The notes under the pieces were generated by a model. It searched no databases. It was given only the letters and a program-made list of their open reading frames with translations, and had not been told where the DNA came from. This document shows positions 46,640 through 59,253 of a stretch of 64,000 nt of DNA, in pieces (the stretch's first letter is position 1; every line of letters begins with the position of its first letter). The position numbers and the translations under genes are program-made. The stretch comes from Seriola aureovittata (taxonomy: Eukaryota > Chordata > Actinopteri > Carangiformes > Carangidae). The stretch lies in assembly GCF_021018895.1 (NCBI RefSeq), contig NC_079373.1, forward strand, positions 7,856,001 to 7,920,000. The letters run 5' to 3'.

Positions 46640-47288
46640 AAAGAAAAAGAAGAAATCATGAAATCTACTTGTTGAACTATATTACATTTTTCAGTCATCC
46701 AGCAGCTGAACACACTTGTGGCATTCTTTCTACAATGGGAATCAAATAGTTTTCAGAGAGTTTGTCACTGTTGCAGAAGTTCCCTCAAATGTGTTGCACA
46801 TGTAGTATACTGATGCGTCTCTTCCATCATGTGGAGCTACTGTTTGGTTCTTTTCTTCTAATGTTTTGGGTCATTGTCTTGCTGTAGGATGAACCCCTGA
46901 ACAACCAGTCTGTCCTCCTTTGTTACTTGTCTTACTTCCTGCAGTACAGTATTGTCCTAATAATGCATTAGAGGGTGTTTTAACACAGTTTGTTCCAACA
47001 CTGCCTTTGTACCAACAGAGGGTTTGTAAGTTATCAACAAGGTCTTTACACCTGTAAGAATAGTTTGCATGAACTTCCATTCTTCATTTACTTACATTGC
47101 CTCAGGGAAGCTGTGATTTAACCATTTCCCTAATCGCTGAAAACAGCCCTTTGTTGACGCAACAATTTTTTTTTTTACCTTGGGCAGTTTACCTTTGTAC
47201 CATTTCAGGTTCTTTGGATTTGAACTGCTTACATTTCAATAAGAACTGGAGAAATGGGGCTGTTCCAAACCTTTTGACCGGTACTGTA
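46640..47288 (+). mobile_element. Decayed DNA transposon, Tc1/mariner-like
   Basis: The right end reads TTCCAAACCTTTTGACCGGTACTGTA (47263-47288), the terminal phrase of Tc1/mariner-type elements common in fish. The interior ('gcagaagttccctcaaatgtgttgcacatgtag', 46775-46807; 'ttcttttcttctaatgttttgggtcattgtcttgctgtaggatgaaccc', 46849-46897) resembles the reverse strand of a Tc1-like transposase gene as I remember it. The frame is broken and the left inverted terminal repeat was not found, so it is a truncated, inactive relic. Confidence 0.5.
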
Positions 47289-48077
47289 TCTACTTTATCT
47301 AAGACAGCGAGGTGCGGATAATTGTTGGTGTCAATGCAAATTGAATTTTAAATGCATCAGACTATTGGGCCAACACCAATTTTTAACATGGTAAACTGCC
47401 TCATTTACATTACTAATAATATATTGTGAGTAGATGTGTTTGCCTTTTTGAAATGATTATTTACAGTAGGTCTCTGACCTTCTGGACGGCACTGTGAGAT
47501 TCTTGGTTGGGTTAAAGGAGCTATTTGTAAGTAGCGCTATTGTTACATAGCCAGCGTTGGCATCAACAGCTGTTTACTTACCAGTCTAAGAGAAACTTTG
47601 TGAGTTCAGCATCAAACTTAATTTCTTTATTGGCCAAGAATTGTTTCCAGCAGTGGAAAGCAATGCCAATGTTAACTTTTGTCTCTATCACGTCTTTCAT
47701 TCTACTGAAGTTAGCATGCTAACCAGCCAGCCCCAGCCCGTCTCGTCACTTTCCGATAGTGACTCACTGTAGCCTCCAATCTGCCCTGAAGACGTAGCGC
47801 TGCTCAGAGGGTGTATTATAACCTCCTCTGTTCTAACAATGGCCGAAACTCTTGTCATGCTACAATCACCGCCACACGCTCCCGGCAAGAAACCACATTT
47901 AGCGGCAGAGAAAACGTACAAATGGCCCCTTTAACTTCTGTTTTGGTGTCATTAGTTGTTGAAGCTATTCTCAGTTTAATTAGTTTGGATGCAACTGAAA
48001 AAATTACTATTCAAGCAAAGTCAGTAAAAATTTGTTTATTTTCCAGCCCAAAACACAGCCCCATATATATCCCCCCA

Positions 48078-48101
48078 ACACACACACACACACACACACA
48101 C
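48078..48101. repeat. (CA)n microsatellite
   Basis: Perfect CA array of 12 units. Confidence 0.95.
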
Positions 48102-48479
48102 CACCACACCCACTACAACAGTAAGTGAAGGGAAGCCCCCCCTGTGGTGCGAGTGTACAGCCATGCCTGACTCCACACTCTTATTATCATGATTGCCTGC
48201 AAAAGGTGGCGGGACGCTGAGTCCATTCACTCTGCCAGACAGCTTCATAAAGCGGCTGCCGATGGTTCCCAGTGGGGCCCTCATCAGCGGCAGAGAGCAG
48301 TGAAGCGCCTCTGGACTTTGCTCTCTGAAGTGACAATAGTTCTCCTGCCGATAGAGGGAGAAAAGAGAGCAGGGAGGGAAGAAAAACAAGATGGCCACCA
48401 AGCAATAGGCATCTTTTGAATGCTTCATAGGGAGGTCATCCAGGAAGTAATGAGGTGAAACGCCGCAGTAGAGCAGTAG

Positions 48480-48489
48480 CTGTCAATCA
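48480..48489 (-). promoter_or_regulatory. PBX-PREP/MEIS composite site TGATTGACAG
   Basis: The plus strand CTGTCAATCA is the exact reverse complement of the decamer bound by PBX with PREP/MEIS homeodomain partners. It lies in unique sequence of the putative intron. A 10-bp match occurs by chance, so the function is unproven. Confidence 0.35.
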
Positions 48490-49508
48490 GTTTGGACATT
48501 GTTGGGTTATAATGAGTGCCTGAGTGGTAAGCACCCACATAACGAGGCAGCTTTGCTAAATGTAGACCACCTGTATCCTCCTCCTCCGTCTGCCTCTCTC
48601 CCGATAATCTCCTTCATCCTTCATTCTTTTTTTCCCCTCCTCGCAGAGAACTAGGCAAGTAATACTACCCATGGACCATTTCCTGAGCATAAGCCAACGT
48701 CTGTCTTACACTCTTGCTTTGGCATTAAAACCTTCACTTTTCCCCATCCCTCCTCCTCTTCCTCTTCTATCTCCTCTCCATCTTCCAACACCCCCCCCCC
48801 CCCTCCGGTAGCCGTCACAGCCGCTGAACGATTTCCTCTCACTGGGAGGCCCCTCCGAGTCACTGTGGCAGTGTCAAACGAGGCTCCTATTTAAGCTCAT
48901 TAAATGTTTCCAAGAGAATAGGAAATCAATGGTGCATACCGGTGCGCAAGAACTTTTCTCTTAATTTAATTTCCCCTCCCCCTTATCTGTTTGCACATCT
49001 CTCTCTCTTCTTTTTCTCCTATCATTCTTGCTTGTTCTTTCCAGTGTGTCGTTCTCCTTTAAGTGGAGGAGGTGGTGGTGGTGTGTTGAAGGAGGGGGGA
49101 AGGGGGGGGCAGAAACGGTTGCCTTCAGAAACCATTTTGAACTTGTATATGTGACAGGCACCATGGTGCGAGGTTGTCCAGACTTCTCAGTGTTGTTTAG
49201 CACTCACCGCACAGAGCACAATTGACTTGAAAGTTTTGCGCACACTGACCTCAGCCCTGGAGTTTTACCCTTTGTTTCGGGCCATGCTGTTAAGGGAACA
49301 GGTTTCGACCAGAACAGAATGTTACAGTGAAACCGTGTGGGGGAGTATATCATGGTGATGTTTTGGATTGAGATGACCCCTGGTTTAAAAATACTCCCGT
49401 CTCGTGGTTGTTTCCTTCCCATTTTGACTTTCGCTCATCATCTTCTCCTATTTTGTCCCCTTATGTCTTTTGTTTGTCCTATGTCTGCATTAGATTGAGT
49501 GTGCCTAG

Positions 49509-49531
49509 TGTGTGTGTGTGTGTGTGTGTGT
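49509..49531. repeat. (TG)n microsatellite
   Basis: Perfect TG array. Confidence 0.94.
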
Positions 49532-49814
49532 GAGTGAGAGTACATGTCTGGCAGGGCTTTGTGCTGTTTGAAACTATGCCTGGGGGCTGGGCCCACACCT
49601 TCTCTGGAGCTCCTGTAATTGCTCTTTTGGGGCCATGCCTCTGGCTCTGAGCCCGTCTCCATCACTCTCACTCCGTCTTTCTCCCTTGCTCTTTGGCCTC
49701 CTCCCTTCTCTCTTTTTTTTTTCTGCCCTCTCTCCAACCCCTCCCTCCCTGTAGTCTCTCCCTGCATGCCTCATTATGGCTGATCCCCACCTGCTCAATC
49801 TGGGAATTCTCTTT

Positions 49815-49849
49815 ACACACACACGCACACACACACACACACACACACA
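49815..49849. repeat. (CA)n microsatellite
   Basis: CA array with one CG step, followed by two TACA units. Confidence 0.95.
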
Positions 49850-51586
49850 TACATACAGAGCCACTCAGCAGTTTTCAGAGCTGCCTGTCGCTCGAATGCC
49901 TTGTGTGCTATTGGCTATAAAACAGCTTCGCTAATTCCGCTTGGCCGAGAAATGGAAACAATAGTGCCGTGACATTTTTTTTCTTCTGACTGGTGCAAAC
50001 AGACAGTTTCTCATCTCTGTTCTGGCTGTCAGAGCACCATTTTTCATAAAGCCCCAGCCCTTCAATGCCAGCTCCTGCCTTTGTGTACACTATTCTCAGC
50101 CACAGGCTCCTTAACCACAGGCTTGGTCTTTTCCTTTTTCATTCCAGCCCTCCCTCCAGCCTGTCACCCAGCTGCCCCCAACATGCCTGTTCCCAGGCTA
50201 GGGGGCTTACTTTGAAGGCTAATGGATGTGGCCAGTTGCAGATGCTCAGCAGCAGCAGGGCACTATCATAGGAGTTATCTAAGGGCCTGAGTGGCCTGTG
50301 ATGAATGGCTGGGAGCTGTGTGTCTTCACCGATCAATAAGCCACTAGCACCCAGATGAGCTAGATGCCCCTTCGCTCTCCTCTCCCCCCTCTCCACACAT
50401 ATATCTCCCTCTCATAATCTCTCAGTATGTTTGTGAACTTCTCCCTCCAATTCATGGCCTGAATTGGACCATTGATCTTTTATCCTTGGCTTGTTTTAAA
50501 TAAAGGGCCAGTATCTCCTCTCCACCCAAGCATGCAAGGTTTCTGACAGCAGTTATTGCTACACTGGCGGCAAAGTGCACAAACATTACTTTAGCCTGAT
50601 CGAAGGCCCGTAATCGGAGAGGGAGAGCAGAGAAAATGAGAGAGAGCGGCGCATGAAGCTGCTACCCCCACTCGGGAGCACCGTTGAGGTTTCCATCGCA
50701 AAGGCTGATGCAAGCAGAGGTCCCATGTGGATAATACACACTTGTAATGCAGACAAACACACATGCATACACCAAACACTCTTGCTGTCAGGGCTCACTG
50801 AGCGCAACCTGTCCCAGAACACCTCAAGCGGCCCCACCCAATCTGAGCTAAGATGAGATCTCGTCAGTTTACCCTCATCTTTGTCTCACTGTTGCGCACA
50901 CATGTATGTGAGATCTCTCCAGACCACCAAAGCATGTAAATGTGTATTTCCTCTGCAGAACAACAGGTGTGTCATAGCTAATGTATGTGTTGGTTCTTGA
51001 TCTGTTTTTTTCGTTCTGCACGCCTGCGCTCTGCCGGCGAGGGATTTGTGATGAAACGAGCCGACTGGAAATCTCTCTCCCTCTCTTTCTTTCTCTCCTC
51101 CAGGGACTTTCAGTAGTCTGCATCCTCCTCTTCTCTCCTCTCCTCTCTTCTCCTCCCCTCCCCTCCTTTCCTCTCCTCCCCCTCTTGCTCTGATCTTCCC
51201 TCTGATCTGCCGTTGTCTCTGTCACAAAGAGCAGATTCTCAGCCTGGTAATTGCATGTCTGCTGGCCACCACACCTGTTGCTGTCAGTGCAGCGGTGTGG
51301 GAGAGAGGAGGGAGCTCTGCCCTCTGGCCTCTACAGCTCTAACCCCCTCACCACCACCTTTTGCTGCGGGTGTAAGCCCAGAGGGAGGTGGGAGTGCGAT
51401 TCGGCGAGTGTGTACGTGTGGTACGGTGTGCTCTCACAGTTGATTTTGTTTATCTGTAACCTTGAGCGTCACCTCTAGCGCGTGTGTCCGTGCAAATGCA
51501 TGTGTGTGTCTTCTCAAACCTGGCCAATGCTGATGGTTTACTCTCTCCCCCCCTAATCCTCTCTTCTTCTCTCTCCCTTTATCCAG

Positions 51587-51773
51587 AGCCTGGGCCCTTA
51601 ATGAAGCTGGGGGTCAGCGGCAGTGTGCGGCTAATTGGCCAAGTTTGCCCGGGGCTCTGGCTGCCTGTGATTGAAGTGTCCAGTGAGGACCTACTGTGCA
51701 GCCGCCGCTGCACCCTGCTCTGTTCCACTCCAACAGCCAAGGCGCTCGCTGCACCCTTGTCTGCCTCCCCCTA
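51587..51773 (+). other. Candidate 187-nt exon
   Basis: A very strong acceptor (tctctctccctttatccag) and a good donor (CCCCTA|GTGAGTACC) bracket 187 nt. One frame, entered after two bases, is open throughout and reads P-G-P-L-M-K-L-G-V-S-G-S-V-R-L-I-G-Q and on. It would meet a stop only if the donor were not used (TA|G). The peptide is moderately Cys-rich in its second half. I do not recognise it. Its phase does not follow on from the 36740-36826 candidate, so the two would not be direct neighbours in one transcript. Confidence 0.28.
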
Positions 51774-54700
51774 GTGAGTACCACCCGAGGTCATTCTATT
51801 TTCACTTACACTCCCAATACTTTGTCCAGTTTTCTTTCTTCTTGTATTATTTTCACGCAACAAAGAGTCTGCAGGCTCAGACTTTTATCTGAATCACCTG
51901 TCCTGCATGTCGCACCGTTTTTTTTTCCTATAAACATTTATCTTTTTGTGCCTCATTTTTCCAAGCTCCTATGTGTCTCCTCTTTCTCTGTCTGCATTTT
52001 TTTTTTTATTGCTAGACTTTCATTCCCACACTCAGTCCCAGCATTTTCTCGCTTTCCTTGGCTTATGCCACCCTCACACTCTTTCACTTGCCACAGTGGG
52101 ATTCGAGCAATTACCACGGTCCCCCATTGGCTAGCAGCCAGAGGAAAAAAAAAAACACACAACTTCCAGCTTATTTCTCTGACGACGGGTCCAGCAGTCC
52201 CAGCCCTGGCCAAGCTGTATGGCACTGTTTTGACTTAACAGGAGGGGTTGGAGGCGATGGTGGAGGGTGTTGGGGTGTCTCTAATTAGCCGAGTCTCTGG
52301 TTTCTACTCGTTAAGGAAGTCCTGGCTCCTATTGTTTGGCTGTCAGTGCAAGAGTAGAGGTAGCGGGGTGATAGTGAGCTCTAGGGAAAGGACTGAGCAG
52401 ATAGGGTGTAGAGAGGAGCGAGAGGAGAGTGAGGCTGCAGCTCTGCTACCCAGCAGATAGTTGACCGTCTCACCTGGGAGATACTCTGGCAAGGCTCAGC
52501 CTCCAAGTGCCATAGTACACCAACAGAGACACTTTTTGTTATTGTGCTCATAGAAGTGGAACATTTCTGGCTAGTAAATGGTCAACACTGTGTTTATGTG
52601 TCAGGAAACAATGGTCCAATTATAAGTCAAGTCTTAGCCTACAAGCCGGGATAAGTTATATTCTGTCAAAACTTTATTTGCAAACCAGTAACTTTCTACT
52701 CTTGTTTATTAAGGGCTGCAAGCCATTAAATTTGCTCTGATGCTCATTAAACGAAGATCCTTAGCAATTAATTGCTGCTATTATAGTTTTATATAGACAG
52801 CTGTAAAATCTTCTTCTGGTCATACTTCACGCAGGAGTGGAAAAACTCTAGTCACCATGACTCACTGGGCTGATGAGATGAAAGAAAAGGTGAGGAATAT
52901 TAGCATGCACATAATGTGCTGTATGTGAGCTTACCCACTGTTCACCACTTCCTCCTAAACTGTTTCTGTGGTGTACTTTAAAACCCAAAGCTGCCATAAA
53001 GCCTCAGGACTTGCTGGTTTCTTAGTGTGCTACACTCGTCCATCTGTGCAGGGCTTAGCTTGACAGACAACTCCTTTTCTCACTCATCTTCTCCATAATC
53101 AGCTGTTTGCTTAGGTCATAACTCTTGTGCTCCACTTTCCATCGCGTTTCCTCCAGGCCTGCACGCCTGCCAGCCCGGCAGCCTGCCCGCTGGTGTTAAA
53201 GATAAACAAAATATGGCTCATTTGAAATGTAGGCTACCCCAGGTGGTTGTTCTGGTTGTGCTGAATTAATAGCACTTGGGTAAAGAGATGGCTTTGCCCA
53301 GAGTACTTAAGCTACACTTGTGACCCAAAAACATGGCACATTAAAAATTCAGTTCACTCGATATTTTTGGAGTTTTGTTCAGTTTTTATCCCTTTGTTGT
53401 TCCCATGTTTCGCCTCACATCCCAGAAGATGGTGTAAATGTCATGGTAATGACATGCTTTTTGGTATCCATGTGGATTAGGAGGTGTCAGTCATTTCTCC
53501 CATGAGGCTTCGCCTTGGCACAACCCAGGAGCAAAGAGGTACTTTGGGATGAATGAATTAGGATGCGCAAGAGCAAACAAGTTTTTTTTTTTCATTTTGT
53601 GTTCTCTTGTTTTTCGTCAATGGGATGATGGGGCCTATATTTTTCTTTTCCCGTGTGCGACGCTGACCTTTTTATCTGCTGCATTACTTTTAGATAAGTT
53701 TGAACGTTAATCAATGCAGTCACCTATATAGTTCTGCACCCTTATTCATGTGTGAGATATGCCTTCAGGTTACCTTTTTAAATGTGTTCCTTTTGAAGGA
53801 TATAGCAATTATAGGTAAACAGGACCATTTGATGGATAGTAGTACATTTGGCACATAGTATTTCAAAGAGGAGGCTCATAGAAAATATTGTTTTTGAAAA
53901 AGGCTCCACGTTTGTTTAGAATATTGCTGATGGCGATACCCTAACTGGCACTTTTGAAGTTGGTTCAGGTTAATCAAGTGAGGAGAAAGCTGTACGACAT
54001 CAAAAGTCCTTTCTATGATATTCAGAATGACTCAGAATTTAACTATGCATCCCCAGAGATGAGAGTGAATAATTCATTTGTCACACTAAATCAAAGTGAT
54101 CATCCTAACTCTAATGCCTGGGATCTATGGAAACTCTGAAATTGTCACAATGGTTTGTCAAATGACAACGTGATGTAGGCCAAAAGCCTGGTGCTACTGT
54201 AAGGTCATGGTGGAAAAAAATGCCCTTTAAAAAGCTTCATGATCCTACTGTGTTTGTTTGTTTTTTTGTTTTTTTTTTTCCCTCCTGGGCCAGGGAGACA
54301 TTTTTGTCAGTTTTCTCTGCAGTGATAAATGTATAATTTAATTCCGGGCTTTAAAAATGCATCATCACCAAAGCAAGGTATTGCAGTGCCGGCATAATCT
54401 AACACCTTCAGAATGTGTAAAAGTGGTTAAAAATGCTGCTAGCCCCCTCCAGACATGCCTGCCAGATGATAAACTATCACCGCAGGCCAACACAGACATG
54501 AGGCCCTCAACAGTAGCCTACGTTTGGTTTTCTCATCGAACACTGCAAATGCCATGTCCTTGTGGTACCGAAATAATATAAAACACCTTGTTCCTGACTC
54601 ATCAACCCTTTCCCACCTCCTCCGAGCTCCCCCAACTCCAACACGGCTCTGCAGCTCTCCATTTTTCCATCGCCCCCTGTGAATATCCAAGCTGTCGAGG

Positions 54701-57700
54701 CTGACTGGGCTGAACGTTTTCTTGCCAGGGCACAGTTGGAACAGATCCGGCCTCCGGGCCACATATACTGCTCCACTCCAGCCCCTGCAAACAAGGCCTG
54801 CCCCGCGCAACTGTCATCTAAATGCTAAGCGCCTTGGATCTCCACAGTAGATTCCTTTTGTACATACTTAATCGTGTTTTTGAGACTGTCTGTCCTATTG
54901 GAATGTAATAGCTTTACATGGTTTATAGCGTGCTGAGCTTGATGAGCTGCTGTTTGAATTTGCACTGAATCATCATTAGAGAAAGAGCCTTTGTTAATCC
55001 ACAAGGTGTACAGTTCCAGAAATCTGTATAGATGATGCAAATGCTTTTTGTTTGGTTCCACTATTTGAGGATTATGTTCTTTACTGTACACAGAGGCATA
55101 CTCTTTTTGAAGCAACAAAGTTTTTTAATGGTTTACAAAACCGTCGACCGAGTAAATCGCCTATCTGCGCCCTCGGTGACTGAGAAATGTGGCCGTCAGC
55201 TTTTATGAGAACATAAGCTAAACAGCCAGGCCCACTGCAAGGGGAGGTACATTGAGACAGACTCCAGACGAGCCTCTCAAATAGTTTCATGTCAAATCCA
55301 CAGACATACAAATCTCCACAATGATCTGCCAAGTTTCTGCAGAATTCAGTGGAGCAGGAATAGCAGAATTTCACGCCCCCACCCCCGCCCCTCCTCTCAG
55401 CCATCGCTGGACGGCGCTTGGCAGCAGAAGGTGATGGCAAACAGCTGCGAAAGTCAGTGTGTGTGTGTACATGGTTGAATACACTCACCAGATAAAGAAC
55501 TGTGTTTTTATGCTTTTTTGTCTTTTTTCTTTTCTTTTCTTTTTTCTGTGGAGGCATCTCTTACACGGCAGACGAGTCAGTTATACTAACATAAATCTCA
55601 CAGTGGAATGAATGAAATATGAATGTAGATGCAATATACAAACCGTTTCAGTAGTTAAGAGGCTCCAGAACTGTTTCAGAACTGATTCTGCAGTTTTGTT
55701 GGCAGATAAACAAGCAGGAGCAAGAGGGAAAAGAGAAGATGATAATGGACTTCCCTTGCAGCTTAATTCCTTCCTGTATCTGGCAAAAAGGAAGTAAAGC
55801 CAGGCCCCTATTGGCTTTATTTTTACTCCCTTTTTTTTCTTTCACCAACAATGTTGTTTGCATGCTGACAAGCATAGGAAAAGATTTTGGGGGGCATGCG
55901 GGGATATGTCTTCCTCAATATTTAGAATACCCCCCCCCCAGTCAAAAGCTGCAACATTACTCATAGATGCAAAAATGGCTCAGACAGGGGCAGGTCTTTT
56001 TTCTCAAGCACTTTTTGTACTTCCAAAGTTTGAATATGAATGATGAGCTCATGCAACCACTGAGTCTTTTGAATCTGAGGACACTTTTCTCAAAAAGTCT
56101 AAAGTAAGTTGTGAGCCACTAGGTGTTTATTGTTAGAAGTGTTGTTTGTTAGTTTGCTAACTAATCATAAGGTACTGTTGCCTACACATGAAAGCTATCT
56201 AGCTAAGATAGCAGCTGACAAGCTACTGTCCAGAGATAAAGAACAGCAGCATGTGATTTGTGGGACATTTGAATTTGAGAGTGGGACTGCATTATATTCT
56301 ATTATATTTTGAATTGTCACCAAGTGCCTGAATTTTATGTTTGCTTTTACATAAATAAAAACATTTCCACATTAAACTTAAGTGTTTGACGCTCAAAATT
56401 TCTTGGGGGGAGGACGCCCAGCAATCACCCCCCCTTAATGTGTCCCCGCCAAAGTTGAAACGAAACCCACGGCGATGCTGACTAGTATATTGTCAGGAAA
56501 GAAAACCACGAGAGAATGATTCAGCAGGTCCTCTGGATGCTTCTCTGCAGCTGCCAGAGATGTGACTGCTCAGAGTCACTGAAGTCTCTTTTATTTGGGT
56601 GTGCTGAGCAATATAAATAATGAAATGGAGCCAGTAATTGGTGGTTCTTGGTAATTAGGACCAAGCTGTCAGCTAGGGAAGTTGCCTCACTCTGATGCTG
56701 CTGCAGCAAGGGCAGTAATTACTATTATCCATGGGGGTTGTTGACACAACAATAATCCTATTCTCAACCAGGATAGTGGGGCTTATGTTTACTGTGCCCA
56801 CATTTAAGAGGTTCAGCCACAACAATGCCAAAGACATAAAACTTAAAGTATTTGTGTTAATGTCCATCATGTAGCTAAAACCAAATTAAGTAAATAAAGG
56901 AGAGTGACCTCCTTGTTTACAGTAATGGCAGTTCTGCTTGGTGCCTATGTGAAGAGCTCAGCCATATTTTCATTAGTCAAACAGTTTGACTTTTTCCCTG
57001 CAGGCAGTGTGACGCCCAACCATAAACAGCATTATCAACCATCTCAGCAGGTTTTCTAATACCCCTGTAATCCTGTCATTTCATTCATGGATACCGCCGG
57101 GGTTATTCTGGGCCTGGAGCGTATCTGCCCGCCTGTCTCTGCTCCTCTGTGTGAGAGATTGGATTCCCCAACTCCCCTTCTGCTCCGTCTTACCACACAC
57201 ACACACACATACACACCGAACACGCCAGCACACATGTTCATGCCCGAATGTTCGCTCATCTCTTGTCAGATCCCCATAGTGTAAATGGGCCGGTCAGACC
57301 TGATGATATATAGGGTAGAGGACAATGGCGCCGTATAGCCTGTGTAGGGGATGATTCCTAGTTGTGGATAATAACTTATCCTCGCAGTCTGTTCATCTGG
57401 CTCGAGACTTACAAGCACAGCATTTGCCCCATGAGATGGAGAAAGCGACTGGCCTCAAAAGCAGAGTACCCAGGTGACATTTCCTCCTCCTGCTATCATG
57501 CAAAGTAATGAACCTCCCGGTGACTCGCATGACTTCATGCAAGATAGTCTGGAGTGTGATTATTGGGTGGGTGGGAAGGGGCAACTTGGGGATGTGAGGG
57601 TGAGCAAAGGGAAGGCAAGTTGCTGTTTTCACCTATACAGTAGCACACAACACGCAAATTGCATCGGCTCTGAATTAAACATGTGGCACCTTGTTGCTTG

Positions 57701-59184
57701 AGGCGTGATGGACATTCAAACATATTGCAAGGCAAAGAAAATGGCTTTTTAAGTAGACTATTTATGGTGAAGATATTGTATTCATTTGATTATAATAAAA
57801 CATCCATTACACTCTGAGTGAACGGCATGGGGAGGTGAGGCCGGCAGAGTGCAGCTCAATGTAATAACAACTGTGCGTCTGCTCTAAATGAGCCAAGGAA
57901 AAGAGCGGGTTCCTGTAGATATTAGTTTCCTTCGTAGGGGTGCTCAGATCTGGTGATATGCTTCGCGAGGAGTAATAAAGAAATATATCTGTTTTTATTG
58001 TGCCTTGGCGACAGAGTTATGTTTAGAGCTAGTATAAAGAGCTGGAACATGGCGTAAAATGATATTATGGCCCATTAGGTGGGGGCCCGAGCTAAGCATC
58101 GCTAGCGGTAACCGAGGACTGGGGGTAATGGGGCCGCGGCGTATTGTCTGTGATCTGCTCTTTCACTTCTCACTGATTGAATCGTCTACATCACTGGCAC
58201 TCCATCTCCTGGGGAACTGGAGAGACGAGGTGATTTTGGCTGAAGACATCACTCTGTCAAACATGGGAGATAAGAGAATAGGGTGGGGAAATTGGAAGAA
58301 GTGCGAGGGGGGGGGGGCGTTCTGAAATGTAAAGGAAAGGTGACGTTCAGGAATTATAGTTAGATTGGTGTGTAGAACAAACTGATCCCAAGGCGTATAG
58401 GCGTTTCTTTTTTGGAATAGAAATCATCTTGTTTTTATTATAGCTGCCGCGCATAGGGGCTCTTGCAACAAAACAACAATAAACATGGTTTACTTTAGTT
58501 GGATTTCTAGCTGTGAACAGACGAAAATATAACTGCTCTCCAGCTGTCCTCTCTAGGCCTGCTTATGCTGCACTACAGCCCTAACCGATGCTCTCAAGGT
58601 TTTTTGTCTCCTGACCTTCTATCTGTTCCTCTCTCTCTCTCTCTCTGGTCTGGATCTCTACAGAGCCGGCCCTCTGCTGCTGGGGCTTTCCCCAGTGGGT
58701 ATCTGTGAGAAGGGTTAGGATCATATTAAGGTTCTGCTCCTTCTGACAGAACCTTTGCCGTGCTCTTCCCTCAGGACCCACTCCTGCTCGGCATACTGTA
58801 AGGAAGGGTCTGCAGGAGGGGAGAAGCAGTAAATTAGCATAACCCGGCTTCTCGGGAGCCTCCTGCTCGAGGATCGTCTACACCGAGTAAACCCCGCCTG
58901 TAAACTCAGCTTCACCTCTCCCTCGCCAGCCTACACCCCTTTCCAGTTGCGTGTTGAATAGGTCAGGCGTTGTGTTGAGCGGTATAGTTTATCTGCGGTA
59001 CGGCGTAGCCAGCATGGGGGCTCGGGAAGTAATCTGAACCAAGCAGGCGAAGAATGTCAGGCATCCTGAATGGAACCAGATGTGTGTTTTTGTGCTCACT
59101 CTGTCTCACAACGCGTGCTCTTGGTGACTTTAACTCGTACATAAGACTCAGAGACTTAACATGAGCGTGCTTCTCGGAGCATAC
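51774..59184. other. Putative intron rich in candidate conserved elements
   Basis: Long stretches free of recognised repeats, with complex sequence. Examples are 52660-52800 (ATTA-rich, with a 14-bp palindrome), 53180-53280, 54830-55080 (with an octamer ATGCAAAT at 55035-55042), 55100-55370, 57820-57910 and 58020-58260. Two overlapping minus-strand frames at 54825-55557 have no splice or domain support. A poly-G run is at 58306-58318. Confidence 0.4.
52763..52776. promoter_or_regulatory. 14-bp perfect palindrome AGCAATTAATTGCT
   Basis: Perfect dyad centred on AATT, containing two overlapping TAATTG homeodomain half-sites. It sits in an ATTA-rich stretch of the putative intron. Confidence 0.35.
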
Positions 59185-59253
59185 TCACACACACGCGCGC
59201 ACACACACACAGACGCACACACACAGACACACACACACACACACACACACACA
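59185..59253. repeat. Imperfect (CA)n microsatellite
   Basis: CA array with CG and GA interruptions. Confidence 0.95.

Larger units (their letters stand above)
47289..51586. other. Putative intron with candidate regulatory stretches
   Basis: No exon recognised. It contains CA/TG arrays (48078-48101, 49509-49531, 49815-49849), a C run at 48789-48803 and a G-rich patch at 49070-49112. A complex, non-repetitive stretch at about 49905-49975 (TTGGCTATAAAACAGCTTCG and on) looks like constrained regulatory DNA. Confidence 0.4.

Noticed and set aside
47208..47228. Reverse-strand GTTCAAATCC resembling a tRNA B box
   Set aside because: It lies inside the decayed Tc1-like element, and no tRNA fold is visible.
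51696..52238. 180-codon plus-strand ORF
   Set aside because: It starts inside the candidate exon in a different frame and runs into CT/T-rich sequence. No domain.
54825..55557. Two overlapping minus-strand ORFs (97 and 158 codons), one Cys-rich
   Set aside because: They are in different frames. The first opens at TTG, and the N-terminus of the second comes from an A/T run and GT repeat. No usable splice pair. Reported instead as a possible conserved non-coding block.
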